A stretch of DNA of 64,000 nt, from NCBI RefSeq assembly GCF_008831285.2, contig NC_045150.1, positions 15,995,362-16,059,361 of the forward strand, in the 5' to 3' direction. Shown piece by piece: positions 46,565 through 58,400 of this stretch (position 1 is the stretch's first letter; each line of letters begins with the position of its first letter). A model generated the notes under the pieces. That model ran no database searches. It had not been told where the DNA came from and was given only the letters and a program-made list of their open reading frames with translations. The stretch comes from Nymphaea colorata (lineage: Eukaryota > Streptophyta > Magnoliopsida > Nymphaeales > Nymphaeaceae). Position numbers and translations under genes: made by a program.

Positions 46565-46745
46565 TTAAGTACTCTTGTATATGGTGATGTCAATGACTTA
46601 TATTTGAATTGGATGTACCTTTTTGCCATATCTGAATTATCAGATGTTCACATATTCAGATTCAAATACAAATGAAAAAAGTTCTAGGTTATATTTGGAC
46701 TTAATTTTTAATCAATTCATCATCAGAATTCAGGTTTTACTTTCA
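46500..46745. repeat. (TA)n microsatellite and decayed hexamer repeat
   Basis: TA run at about 46529-46562, then a weak copy of the GATGT(C/T)AATG-introduced hexamer repeat (CATATTCAGATTCAAATACA near 46650). The TA run sits at the head of the repeat, much as in T. Confidence 0.5.
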
Positions 46746-46999
46746 CAACAAGTCCAAATATGACTTTTAAAAATCAGTGTCCCATTGTAATATGTTAAGA
46801 ACTGGCTTCCAAAAAATACTTTATCGAAAGAAAATCCCTTCAATGAGGAGGATGAGAATCATATGCTGTGAGCATCATTGTGATATTGGAGCATGTCACA
46901 TGTAATGGCCCTCTAACAAAGGACCATGTGTTATGGACTAAAAATGATCAAAAAGACCAAAATGATGCTGTTAATTAAATAGAAGACCCCTCCCCCTAC

Positions 47000-47420
47000 A
47001 AGAGACAGTGAAACTTGGAAAATCTTCATTCTATTTCCTAGGAAGCAAATCCACCAATGTTAAGAGGAAGCTTGGTGTTATATCAAAGAAAGTAATATCT
47101 TTAATCTTTTTCAAGCATACAAAAATGCATGAATCCAAGCCCATGAACATGCCAATGGCCACATTCATAAATTATTTGTCACTAACAGTTCGAAGTTCAA
47201 GGATGTTACTTTATATTGAAGTATTGTGGGAGCATTGCAATATGTGTCCCTCATCCAGCTTGATATTGCCTTTTGTGCAAATAAGGTTGTTTAGTAGGCT
47301 TGGCCATTCGTGACCCCTTTATCATGGGTAACTAATCATAAGGCTATGTTCATTCTCAACGCATTTCATATTCACCTAAACATTATCTTCAACCTATATG
47401 TGGTTTGGTACTTGGTGAAG
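47000..47420 (+). pseudogene. Ty1/copia pol fragment (end of reverse transcriptase)
   Basis: A scrap of copia pol. One frame reads TKMHESKPMNMPMATFINYLS, and after a shift another reads SIVGALQYVSLIQLDIAFCANKVV; both are hallmarks of the segment joining reverse transcriptase and RNase H. The codon before SIVGALQY is TGA (47217-47219) where the family has Arg, and a TAG follows the Val-Val near 47291. No catalytic YVDD box, integrase, RNase H active site or LTR was found nearby, so the fragment is isolated. It could have come from the same family as the truncated copia at 23.8 kb, but they do not overlap and this cannot be tested here. Confidence 0.8.
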
Positions 47421-47439
47421 AAGTTAAAACTTTATAAAG

Positions 47440-47892
47440 CGAAGGAAGGAAATTCATTTTAGAGGAAAGTATAAACTTCGATCAAGACACTTATATATAG
47501 AGAGAGAGAGATAATGATTTTTAAAAGAGATAAAATATAGATATAGAAAAAGTAAAAGAGCAAGAGATTTTAAGCGAACATTAAGAGGGAGAAAAATAAA
47601 GATTTATAAGTGAGTGGAAGGAAATAAAGCGAAAAACTAGTAGAAGAGAGATTTACGGGAAAAACTAGTAGAAGAGCAAGAGATTTTAAGAGAAAAATGA
47701 GTGAGTGAGGGAGAGATATAAATATTTTTCAGAGAGAAGAAAACTATAGAAGAGCAGGGGAGTTTAAGAGAAAAATATGTGCAAGAGGGAGAGAGATAAA
47801 GATTTTGAAAAGAGAGAAAAAAAATTAAATAAAGAAAAACTAGTAGAATAGCAAAAGATTTTAAGAAGAAACTGTGTGTGTGTGTGTGTGAG

Positions 47893-47967
<75 letters not shown>

Positions 47968-48130
47968 GATTTTTGAGGGGGAGAAAAGAAATAGAGAAAG
48001 GAAAATTCGTAAAGAGAGATGTTAAGAGAATAATTATAGGGATATAGAGATATAAAGATTGTAAGAGAAAAAAAGAAAAATTGGGAGAGAGCGAATAAAA
48101 GAAGGAAGAAAAAATGATCTATTAACGTGA
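47440..48130. repeat. Purine-rich minisatellite with (GATA)n and (GA)n runs
   Basis: About 690 bp in which the plus strand is almost wholly A and G. The words AACTAGTAGAAGAGCAAGAG and GATTTTAAGAGAAAAA recur imperfectly near 47635, 47660, 47740 and 47835. A GT run (47876-47891), a GATA run (47891-47912) and a GA run of about 50 bp (47912-47961) follow. Confidence 0.85.
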
Positions 48131-48277
48131 TATTTTAACCCCTCTTTTTCTTTTTATATAGAAATTAAGATTTGGGAGATGATTTCCAAAATTTTCAACT
48201 TCAATAATTTTATCTAGGCAAGAGAGCAAATTCGGCTCGTGGATGGAGAACTTATTTTTGAATTTTTTTCTTAAAAA

Positions 48278-48280
<3 letters not shown>

Positions 48281-48350
<70 letters not shown>
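48281..48350. repeat. (AT)n microsatellite, about 35 units
   Basis: About 70 bp of uninterrupted AT dinucleotides, the longest such run in the window. Confidence 0.95.
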
Positions 48351-48353
<3 letters not shown>

Positions 48354-48608
48354 AGACAAAATTAAAAATATTTCAGTTACTCTTATGTATTGTAAAACAG
48401 TATGACTTTCCCACCATTGAGTACGGGGGAGAGAGGGAGACTAAACTATAAAAGAAAAAAAAACAACTATCATTGAAGAAGGCTTCTCTTGTGCTTCAAT
48501 CCTGTTAGGAAGACATTCTTTTAAAGGTGGATCACTCTTTTAAGACTACTAATAGGACGATCAATAGATATTTTATCAATGGAATGAGGATTTGAAAGAT
48601 GTCAAAAC

Positions 48609-48811
48609 CAAGGGCGAAGCGAGGATTTTTTTTTTCAAGGGCAGGCCAAATGGCCCAACAAACTTATCCGGGTAGGGGCAAACTAAACCCGAATCCAAAA
48701 AATACATGCGCAACTAAATTTTTTTAATTTTTTAATGTAAATTTTTTTTTTTTTTGCAATTAGCTGGGGTGGGGCCACGGCCTAAGCAGGCTCCCCCTCT
48801 CTCCGCCCTTG
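48609..48811. mobile_element. Complete hAT-type MITE, 203 bp, with 8-bp target duplication
   Basis: The sequence GTCAAAAC stands on both sides (48601-48608 and 48812-48819). The element opens CAAGGGCGAAGC and closes with CTCCGCCCTTG, an inverted pair of which the outer eight bases match perfectly. Eight-base duplications and CA(A/G)GG ends are features of the hAT superfamily. The inside has a T-run, GGCCAAATGGCCC, AT-rich text and GGGGTGGGGCCACGGCC; no transposase, so it depended on one encoded elsewhere. The intact duplication suggests a relatively young insertion. Confidence 0.88.
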
Positions 48812-48819
48812 GTCAAAAC

Positions 48820-50282
48820 TAATCGTAGCGATAATACTAAAATGCATTTAACATCTATCTATGCATAGTGTTTTTCCTGAGTTGGACAATCCCCAACCTC
48901 AAAAAGCAATATAAAAGAAAAAAAATCCCACCACAAGCTCTCATCCTCATCGTTCATCCATCTACCAATAGAAAAATCAACTAGCCATACATGCACATTA
49001 TCTACTCATTGAGATGTAACGAAGGCATACATTCAATGGAAGGTAAACAAAGAAAAAAAAAAACATATCATGCCTATTTGAGTTGTTCAAAAAAACAAGA
49101 CTTGGCTTCACATTGCTCATGCTTCTTGTGCATTCAAGAGTGGCTTTTGGCTCTAAATAAGAAATTTCAAGAGCTCCCTTACATGGCCATGGGGAGATGA
49201 TAAAGGAAAAGCAAGAGAAAATGAGATTACATGTCTCAAGATGGTACAGTTCAAGAAGAGATGAGTCCTTTACTTTAAGAAACAATGAAGCTTCCAAAAT
49301 GAGAACTCTAACTTGTTGAAGAACTTTCCAAGGATATCCCAGGTGCTCCCCTTTCCATTGGTTGAAGATGAAGGTTGGAAAAGAAGGAGAACCCAAAGGT
49401 TGAATATAAAGGAGTGTTGAAAGAGCGAGAGAAGAATAGATGAAGGAAGAGCGATTCCAAGCTCTTAGTTAGAGGGCTCAAGGAGTTCCTCAAAGGTTAG
49501 CTTCTACCCAAGGATCAAGATGTGGGGGTTTGTATACAAAGAAATCAAGCGAAAATTCAACGTTTGAAAGAGTTTTAATTTCTCAAGATTTCTCATGAAT
49601 TTTTCTTTTTTTGAATTATTTTTATTTTTATTTTGTTTTATATGTTTTGACTTGTGGAGATTAGCCCTTGGCCCATCAAACACCCTTTGGAGGACATTGA
49701 CAAGTGCTTGATGGGGCCGTGCACTCTCAACCATAGCACTCGAAAGGCACCGCGCACCCTAGGCCAGAGTGCACGGCAGGCCATGCACCCTATGCCAGAG
49801 CACTTAGTAGTGCACCAAGTGCTCTAGGCAGTGCACCAAGCGCTGCCAAAACATGGCGCAAGGGGGGAAATTGAGGGTGCCCTTTGCCCCCTGCTACCCC
49901 AGGTAGGTCCCATGCAAAAAAAAAAAAAGTTTAACGACAAAAATATGTAATTCTTTTAAGAGGTAAAATATTCCTTTTATAAAGCGGATCTAGCTTCATT
50001 TTTTATGACTACAGGTCCCTTTTCGATCCAAATCTAATTTCCTTGAATGGGAAGGTCCCAGATCGATGTTGAAGGTTGGATCATGGATTAGATAGGTGCT
50101 TAGCCTCGAAATATGGATTCTACATCCAGATTTGGATTATAAAGCTGAGTTGAATTGAAAAGCGATGGGGAGCAATGATGTTGAGAATTGATCCATGGGC
50201 TCGATTCAAACATTTGAGTCTGAATTATTTCTTTTTATCTAGATTTTTGGTTTTTTGATCTAATCTAGACCTTTGGGCAATC
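48820..50282. other. Gene-free region left of the satellite
   Basis: No recognised domain; minus-strand frames at 48998-49396 and 49308-49493 and a plus frame at 48991-49200 overlap and match nothing known to me. 49695-49870 repeats the words GTGCAC, CACCCTA.GCCAGAG and GTGCACCAAG.GCT two or three times each, a small GC-richer cluster. 49950-50282 is ordinary AT-rich text without satellite similarity. Confidence 0.45.
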
Positions 50283-53200
50283 CCATTTGCATCCATTTGA
50301 ACTTGTGACTTCAATCAACAAAATCAATCATTGCACATGTAATAACAAATGAAACACGTTAGGCTAATGATAAGCGATCAAATGAATGACGTGAATCTCA
50401 TTTGAATTGGTGATTTCAATCATTTAAATCATTACTTATACATGTAATAACAAGTGAAACACATTAGATTAACTATAAAAGAGCAAACGAACCACTTGAA
50501 TTTTGTTCATTTTCATGAAAACTTGTGATTTAAATCCACTAAATCAGTCAACGTGGATGTAGCAACAAGTTAATCACAATCAATGAAATATGCGTGCTCA
50601 GATGAATCGCTTAAATCCCACTCGATTGATACAAACTTGCGATTTCAATTCATTAAATCCTTACTATTGATGTAACTACAAGTTCAACTCATTGAATTAA
50701 CTACAAGAGATCAAACTAATGCGTAGATCCCATTTGCATCCATTTGAACTTGTGATTTCAATCAACAAAATCAATCATTGTACATGTAAAAACAAATGAA
50801 ACGCATTAGGCTAATGATAAGCGATCAAACGAATGACGTGAATCTCATTTTTTCGTACAAACTTTTAGTTTGAACCATTTAAATCATTCGTTATAGATGT
50901 AATAACAAGCGAAACACATTATATTAACTGAAATACAGCAAGTAACTAACTTAAATGTCATTTATGTTCATACAAGCTTGTAATTTCATTGCACTAAATC
51001 ATTCAACATGCATGTTTAAGCACATTCACGCATTAGTTTGTGATTCAAGTCATTAATTGATCCCTTATTGTTAACCTAATGTGTTTCACTGTTTATTACT
51101 TCTATAAAGAACGATTTAAATGATTGAAATCACCAGTTCATACAGTTAAAAATGGAATCTATGCATTAGTTTCATTTCTAGTACATAATCGAAAGAATTC
51201 AACTTGTCGTTACATCTATAGTACGCGATATAAGCGATTGAAATCAGTTGTTCGTATAAACACGAGTGGGATTTAAGCGATTCATTTGATCACACATATT
51301 TAATTGAATGTTTTTAACTTGTTAGTACATCCATTTTGAATGATTTATTTGATCGAAATCACAAGTTTGCATGAGAATGAATAAGATTCAAGTCATTAAT
51401 TTGCTCCCCTATATTTAATCTAATGTGTTTCACTTGTTATTAAATGTGTAATGAACGATTTAAATGATTGAAATCACAAGTTCATATCGATACAAGTGGG
51501 ATCTATGCTTTTGTTTGACTCCTTTTACTTAATTGAATGAAACAAAAAGTTCTACTTATTGGACTAACTACAAGCATCAAACTAATGTATACAGCAGATT
51601 TGTGTCCATATGAATTGGTGATTTCAATCATTTAAATCATTACCTATGCATGTAATAACAAGTGAAACGCATTAGATTAACTATAAAAGAGCAAATGAAC
51701 CACTTGACTTTCATTCATTTTCATGCAAACTTGTGATTTAAATCCACTAAATCATTCAACGTGGAAGTAGCAACAAGTTTATCACAATCAATAAAATATG
51801 TGTGCTTAGATGAATCGCTTAAATCCCACTTGTATTGATACAAACTTGTGATTTCAATTCATTAGATCCTTACTATTGATGTAACTACAAGTTCAACTCA
51901 TTGGATTGACTACAGGAGATCAAACTAATGCGTAGATCCTATTTGCATCCATTTGAAGTTGTGATTTCAATCAACAAAATCAATCATTGTACATGTAATA
52001 ACAAGTGAAACGCATTAGACTAATGATAAGCGATCAAACGAATGATGTGAATCTCATTTTTTCATACAAACTTTTAGTTTGAACCATTTAAATCATTTAT
52101 TATAGATGTAAAAACAAGCGAAACACATTATATTAACTGAAATACAACAAGTAAATAACTTAAATGTCTTTTATGTGCATACAAGCTTGTGATTTCATTC
52201 AACTAAATCATTCAACATACATGTTTACGTATTAGTTTGTGATTCAAGACATTCAATTGATCCCTTATAGTTAACCTAATGTGTTTCACTGTTTATTACT
52301 TTTATAAAGAACGATTTAAATAATCGAAATCACCTGTTCATATAGTTAAAAATGGAATCTATACATTAGTTTCATCCCTAGTACTTAAACGAAAGAATTC
52401 AACTTGTCGTTACATCTATACTACGCTATATAAGCCTTTGAAATCAGTTGTTCGTATAAACATGAGTGGCATTTAAGCGATTCGTTTGATCTCACATATT
52501 TAATTGAATGTTTTTAACTTGTTAATACATCCATTTTCAAAGATTTATTTGATCCAAATCACAAGTTTGTATGAGAATGAATAAGATTCAAGTCATTAAT
52601 TTGCTCCCCTATATTTAATCTAATGTGTTTCACTTGTTATTACAAGTGTAACGAACGATTTAAATGATTGAAATCAAAAGTTCATATGGATACAAGTGGG
52701 ATCTATGTTTTTATTTGACCCCTTTTACTTAATTCAATGAGTTCTCGTATTGAAACGAACAAAAAGTTCTGCTTATTTGACTAACTACAAGCATCAAACT
52801 AATGTATACATCAGATTTGTGTCCATATGAATTTGTGATTTCAATCATTTAAATCATTACTTATACATGTAATAACAAGTGAAACACATTTGATTAACTA
52901 TAAAAGAGCAAATGAACAACTTGACTTTCGTTCATTTTCATGCAAACTTGTGATTTAAATCCACTAAATCATTCAACGTGAAAGTAGCAACAAGTCTATC
53001 ACACTCAATGAAATATGCATGCTCAGATGAATCGCTTAAATCCCACTCGTATTGATACAAACTTATGATTTCAATTCATTAGATCCTTACTATTGATGTA
53101 ACTACAAGTTCAACTCATTGGATTGACTACAAGAGATCAAACTAATGCGTAGATCCCATTTGCATCCATTTGAAGTTGTGATTTCAATCAACAAAATCAA

Positions 53201-55480
53201 TCATTGTACATGTAATAACAAGTGAAACGCATCAGGCTAATGGTAAGCGATCAAACGAATGACGTGAAACTCATTTTTTCATACAAACTTTTAGTTTGAA
53301 CCATTTAAATCACTTATTATAGATGTAAAAACAAGCGAAACACATTATATTAACTGAAATACAACAAGTAAATGACTTTAATGTCTTTTATGTACATACA
53401 AGGTTGTGATTTCATTCAACTAAATCATTCAACATACATGTTTACGCATTAGTTTGTGATTCAAGACATTCAATTGATCCCTTATAGTTAACCTAATGTG
53501 TTTCACTGTTTATTACTTTTATAAAGAACGATTTAAATAATCGAAATCACCTGTTCATATAGTTAAAAATGGAATCTATGCATTAGTTTCATCCCTAGTA
53601 CTTAAACGAAAGAATTCAACTTGTCGTTACATCTATAGTACGCTATATAAGCCTTTGAAATCAGTTGTTCGTATAAACACGAGTGGCATTTAAGCGATTC
53701 ATTTGATCTCACATATTTAATTGAATGTTTTTAACTTGTTAATACATCCATTTTCAAAGATTTATTTGATCCAAATCACAAGTTTGTATGAGAATGAATA
53801 AGATTCAAGTCATTAATTTGCTCCCCTATATTTAATCTAATGTGTTTCACTTGTTATTACATGTTTAACGAACGATTTAAATGATTGAAATCAAAAGTTC
53901 ATATGGATACAAGTGAGATCTATGCTTTTGTTTGACCCCTTTTACTTAATTCAATGAGTTCTCGTATTGAAACGAACAAAAAGTTCTGCTTATTGGACTA
54001 ACTACAAGCATCAAACTAATGTATACATCAGATTTGTGTCCATATGAATTTGTGATTTCAATCACTTAAATCATTACTTATACATGTAATAACAAGTGAA
54101 ACACATTTGATTAACTATAAAAGAGCAAATGAACCACTTGACTTTCGTTCATTTTCATGCAAACTTGTGATTTAAATCCACTAAATCATTCAACATGAAA
54201 GTAGCAACAAGTTTATCACACTCAATGAAATATGCATGCTCAGATGAATCGCTTAAATCCCACTCGTATTGATACAAACTTGTGATTTCAATTCATTACG
54301 TCCTTAGTATTGATGTAACTACAAGTTCAACTCATTGGATTGACTACAAGAGATCAAACTAATGCGTAGATCCCATTTGCATCCATTTGAAGTTGTGATT
54401 TCAATAAAAAAAATCAATCATTGTACATGTAATAACAAGTGAAACGCATTAGGCTAATGATAAAAGATAAAACGAATGACCTGAATCTCATTTTTTCATT
54501 CAAACTTTTAGTCTAAACCATTTAAATCATTCGTTATAGATGTAATAACAAGCGAAACACATTATATTAACTGAAATATAATAAGTAAATAACTTAAATG
54601 TCATTTATGTTCATACAAGCTTGTGATTTCATTCCACTAAATCATTCAACATGCATGTTTAAGCACATTCACGCATTAGTTTGTGATTCAAGTCATTCAA
54701 TTGATCTCTTATAGTTCACCTAACATGTTTCACTGTTTATTACTTCTATAAAGAACGATTTAAATGATTGAAATCACCAGTTCATATAGTTAAAAATGGA
54801 ATCTATGCATTAGTTTCATGCCTAGTACTTAACTTAAAGAATTCAACTTGTCGTTACATCTATAGTACGCGATATAAGCGATTGAAATCAGTTGTTCGTA
54901 TAAACACGAGTGGGATTTAAGCGATTCATTTGATCACACATATTTAATTGAACGTTTTTAACTTGTTAATACATCCATTTTCAATGATATATTTGATCGA
55001 AATCCTAAGTTTGTATGATAATGAATAATGAATATGATTCAAGTCGTTAATTTGCTCCCCTATATTTAATCTAATGTGTTTCAGTTGTTATTACTTGTGT
55101 AATGAACGATTTAAATGATTGAAATCACAAGTTCATGTGGATACAAGTGGGATCTATGCTTTTGATTGACCCCTTTTACTTAATTCAATGAGTTCTTGTA
55201 TTGAAACGAACAAAAAGTTCTACTTATTGGACTAACTATAAGCATCAAACAAATGTATATATCAGATTTGTGTCCATATGAATTGGTGATTTCAATCATT
55301 TAAATCATTACTTATACATGTAATAACAAGTGAAACACATAAAATTAACTATAAAAGAGCAAATGAACCACTTGAATTTTGTTCATTTTCATGCAAACTT
55401 GTGATTTAAATCCACTAAATCAGTCAACGTGGATGTAGCAAGAAGTTAATCACAATCAATGAAATATGTGTGCTCAGATG
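50283..55480. repeat. Satellite array, type A: ~1.21-kb higher-order unit of oppositely oriented ~120-bp monomers
   Basis: The word AATGCGTAGATCC recurs at about 50716, 51928, 53142 and 54360, and GGAATCTATGCATTAG-like text at about 51150, 52362, 53575 and 54796, giving a period of about 1,212-1,220 bp. Inside a unit, about six monomers carry (C)TTGTGATTTCAAT followed by AACAAGTGAAAC, and about four carry the reverse complement (GTTTCACTTGTT then GATTGAAATCACAAG). Forward and reverse monomers agree over some 65 bases when one is complemented. There are about 4.3 units. At the left edge (50400) two monomers that are normally not adjacent are joined, so the first unit is rearranged. Confidence 0.92.
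51418..51680. repeat. Inverted arms inside a type A unit
   Basis: 51418-51480 (plus strand TAATGTGTTTCACTTGTTAT and on to GATTGAAATCACAAG) and 51617-51680 (TGGTGATTTCAATCATTTAA and on to GTGAAACGCATTAGATTA) are near-perfect reverse complements about 136 bp apart. The equivalent pair recurs in each unit (for example 52618-52680 with 52834-52897). Confidence 0.88.
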
Positions 55481-58400
55481 TTAATCATAGGTTCACGTGA
55501 ATAGGAATGGAACTTAACCCATTTATTTCATCACTTATAGCAAATCCAACGAGTTAAACTGGTTACATTTATATTTAATGATTTGAGGGATTGAAATCAT
55601 AAGTTTGTAAGACTGCGAATGAGATTTAAAACATTCATTTGATCACCTACAGTTAATCGAATGATTTTAACATTTTATTATATTTGTACTGATTGATTTA
55701 AGAAATTGAAATCCCAAGTTTGAATGAATACGAATGAGATTTAAGCATTCATTTCATCCCTTATATTCAATGCAATGAGTTAAACATGCTGTTACGTTTA
55801 TACTGAATGAGTAAAGGGATTGAAACAACAAGTTCGCATAAATATGAACCAGATTTAAGTCATTCACTTGCTTCCTTATAGTTAATCAAGTGGGACCAGC
55901 TTGTTGTCTCATTCACATTGATTCGCTTAGGGGATTAAAATCACAAATTTACGTGACTACAATTGGGTTTAATACATTCATTTGATCTTTTGTAGTGAAT
56001 TCAAAGATTTAAACTTGTTATTTCTATATCGAACGATTTAAATGATTGAAATCGTAAGTCCGTTTAAACGCCAGTGAGATTTAACTGTTCATTTACTCCC
56101 TCATAGTTAGTCCAATGACTTGAATTTGTTATTTGATACTTATAGAAAACCGAATGACTACAACTTGTTGCTACATCCATATTATGTGATTTAAGGTGTG
56201 AATTTAAATCACAGGTTCATATGAACACAATTGTTTAAGCCATTCATTTCATCACATGAAGTTAATCCAACGGGTTAAACATGTTCCATTTACATTTAAT
56301 GATTTCATGGATTGAAATCACAAGCTTACAAGACTATGAATAAGATTTCGAACCTTCATTTGATCACCTATAGTTGATCGAATGTGTTTCACATTTTATT
56401 GCGTTTGCACTGGTTGATTTAAGAAATTGAAATCGCAAGTTTGAATGAAAGGGATTGCGATTAAAGCATCCATTTGATCCCTTATTGTTAATGCAACGAG
56501 TTAAACAAGTTGTTACGTTTATACTAAATGATTTTGGGGATTGAAACAATAAGTTCGTATAAATATTAATGAGATTTAAGTCATTCATTTGCTCCTTTAC
56601 AGTCAATAAAGTGGGATCGACTTGTTGTTTCATTAATATTGATTGGCTTAGGGGACTAAAATCACAAATTTACATAACTACAAATGGGATTTAAGACATT
56701 CATTTGATCTTTTGTAATGAATTCAAAGATTTAAACTTGTTGTTTCTCTATCGAACGATTTAAGTGATTGAAATGGTAAGTTCGTTTGAATGCCAATGAG
56801 ATTTAACCGTTCATTTACTCCTTCATAGTTAGTCAAATGAGTTGAATTTGTTATTTGATCCTTATAGAAAAACGAATCAGAGCAACTTATTGTTACATCC
56901 TTGTTACGTGAATTAAGAGGCGGATTTAAATCACAAGTTCATATGTAAGCCATTCATTTCATCACATGAAGTTAATCCAACGGGTTAAACATGTTCCATT
57001 TACATTTAATGATTTAAGGGATTCAAATCACAAGCTTGCAAGACGATGAATAAGATTTCGAACCTTCATTTGATCACCTATAGTTGATCGAATGAGTTTC
57101 ACATTTCATTGCATTTGCACTGGTTGATTTAAGAAATTGAAATCGCAAGTTTGAATGAAAGGGATTGCGATTAAAGTGTCCAATTCATCCCTTATTGTTA
57201 ATGCAACGAGTTAAACAAGTTGTTACGTTGATACTGAATGATTTTGGGGATTGAAACAACGAGTTCGTATAAATATTAGTGAGGTTTAAGTCATTCATTT
57301 GCTTCCTTATAGTTAATAAAGTGGGATAGATTTGTCGTTTCAATCATATTGATTGACTTAGGGGATTGAAATCACAAATTTGCATAACTACAAATGGGAT
57401 TTACGACATTCATTTGATCTTTTGTAGTGAATTCAAAGATATAAACTTGTTATTTCTACATCGGACGATTTAAACGATCGAAATCACAAATTCGTTCGAA
57501 TGCCAATGAGATTTAACCGTTCATTTACTTCCTTATAGTAAATCCAATGAGTTGAACTTGTTATTTGATACTTATCGTTAATCGAATGAGTATGACTTGT
57601 CGCTGCATCTATATTACGTTATTTAAAGGGTGAATTTAAACCACAAGTTCATATGAACGCAATTGTTTAAGCCATTCATTTCATCACATGAAGTTAATCC
57701 AATGAGTTAAACATGTTCCATTTACATTTAATGATTTAATGGATTGAAATCATAAGCTTGCAAGACTATGAATAAGATTTCGAACCATCATTTGATCACT
57801 TATAGTTGATCGAATGTGTTTCACATTTTATTGCGTTTGCACTGGTTGATTTAAGAAATTGAAATCGCAAGTTTGAATGAAAGGGATTGCGATTAAAGCA
57901 TCCATTTGATCCCTTATTGTTAATGCAACAAGTTAAACAAGTTGTTACATTTATACTAAATGATTTTGGGGATTGAAACAACAAGTTCGTATAAATATTA
58001 ATGAGATTTAAGTCATTCATTTGCTCCCTTATAGTTAATAAAGTGGGATCGACTTGTTGTTTCGTTAATATTGATTGTCTTAGGGGACTAAAATCACAAA
58101 TTTGCATAACTACAAATGGGATTTAAGACATTCATTTGATCTTTTGTAATGAATTCAAAGATTTAAACTTGTTGTTTCTCTATCGAACGATTTAAGTGAT
58201 TGAAATGGTAAGTTCGTTTGAATGCCAATGAGATTTAACCGTTCATTTACTCCCTCATAGTTAGTCAAATGAGTTGAATTTGTTATTTGATCCTTATAGA
58301 AAACCGAATCAGAGCAACTTATTGTTACATCCTTGTTACGTGAATTAAGAGGTAGATTTAAATCAAAAGTTCATATGAACGCAATTGTTTAAGCCATTCA

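Noticed and set aside
47000-47420. Missing 3' half of the copia element at 23.8 kb
   Set aside because: It is over 20 kb away, carries no LTR, and does not overlap the first piece, so common origin cannot be shown.
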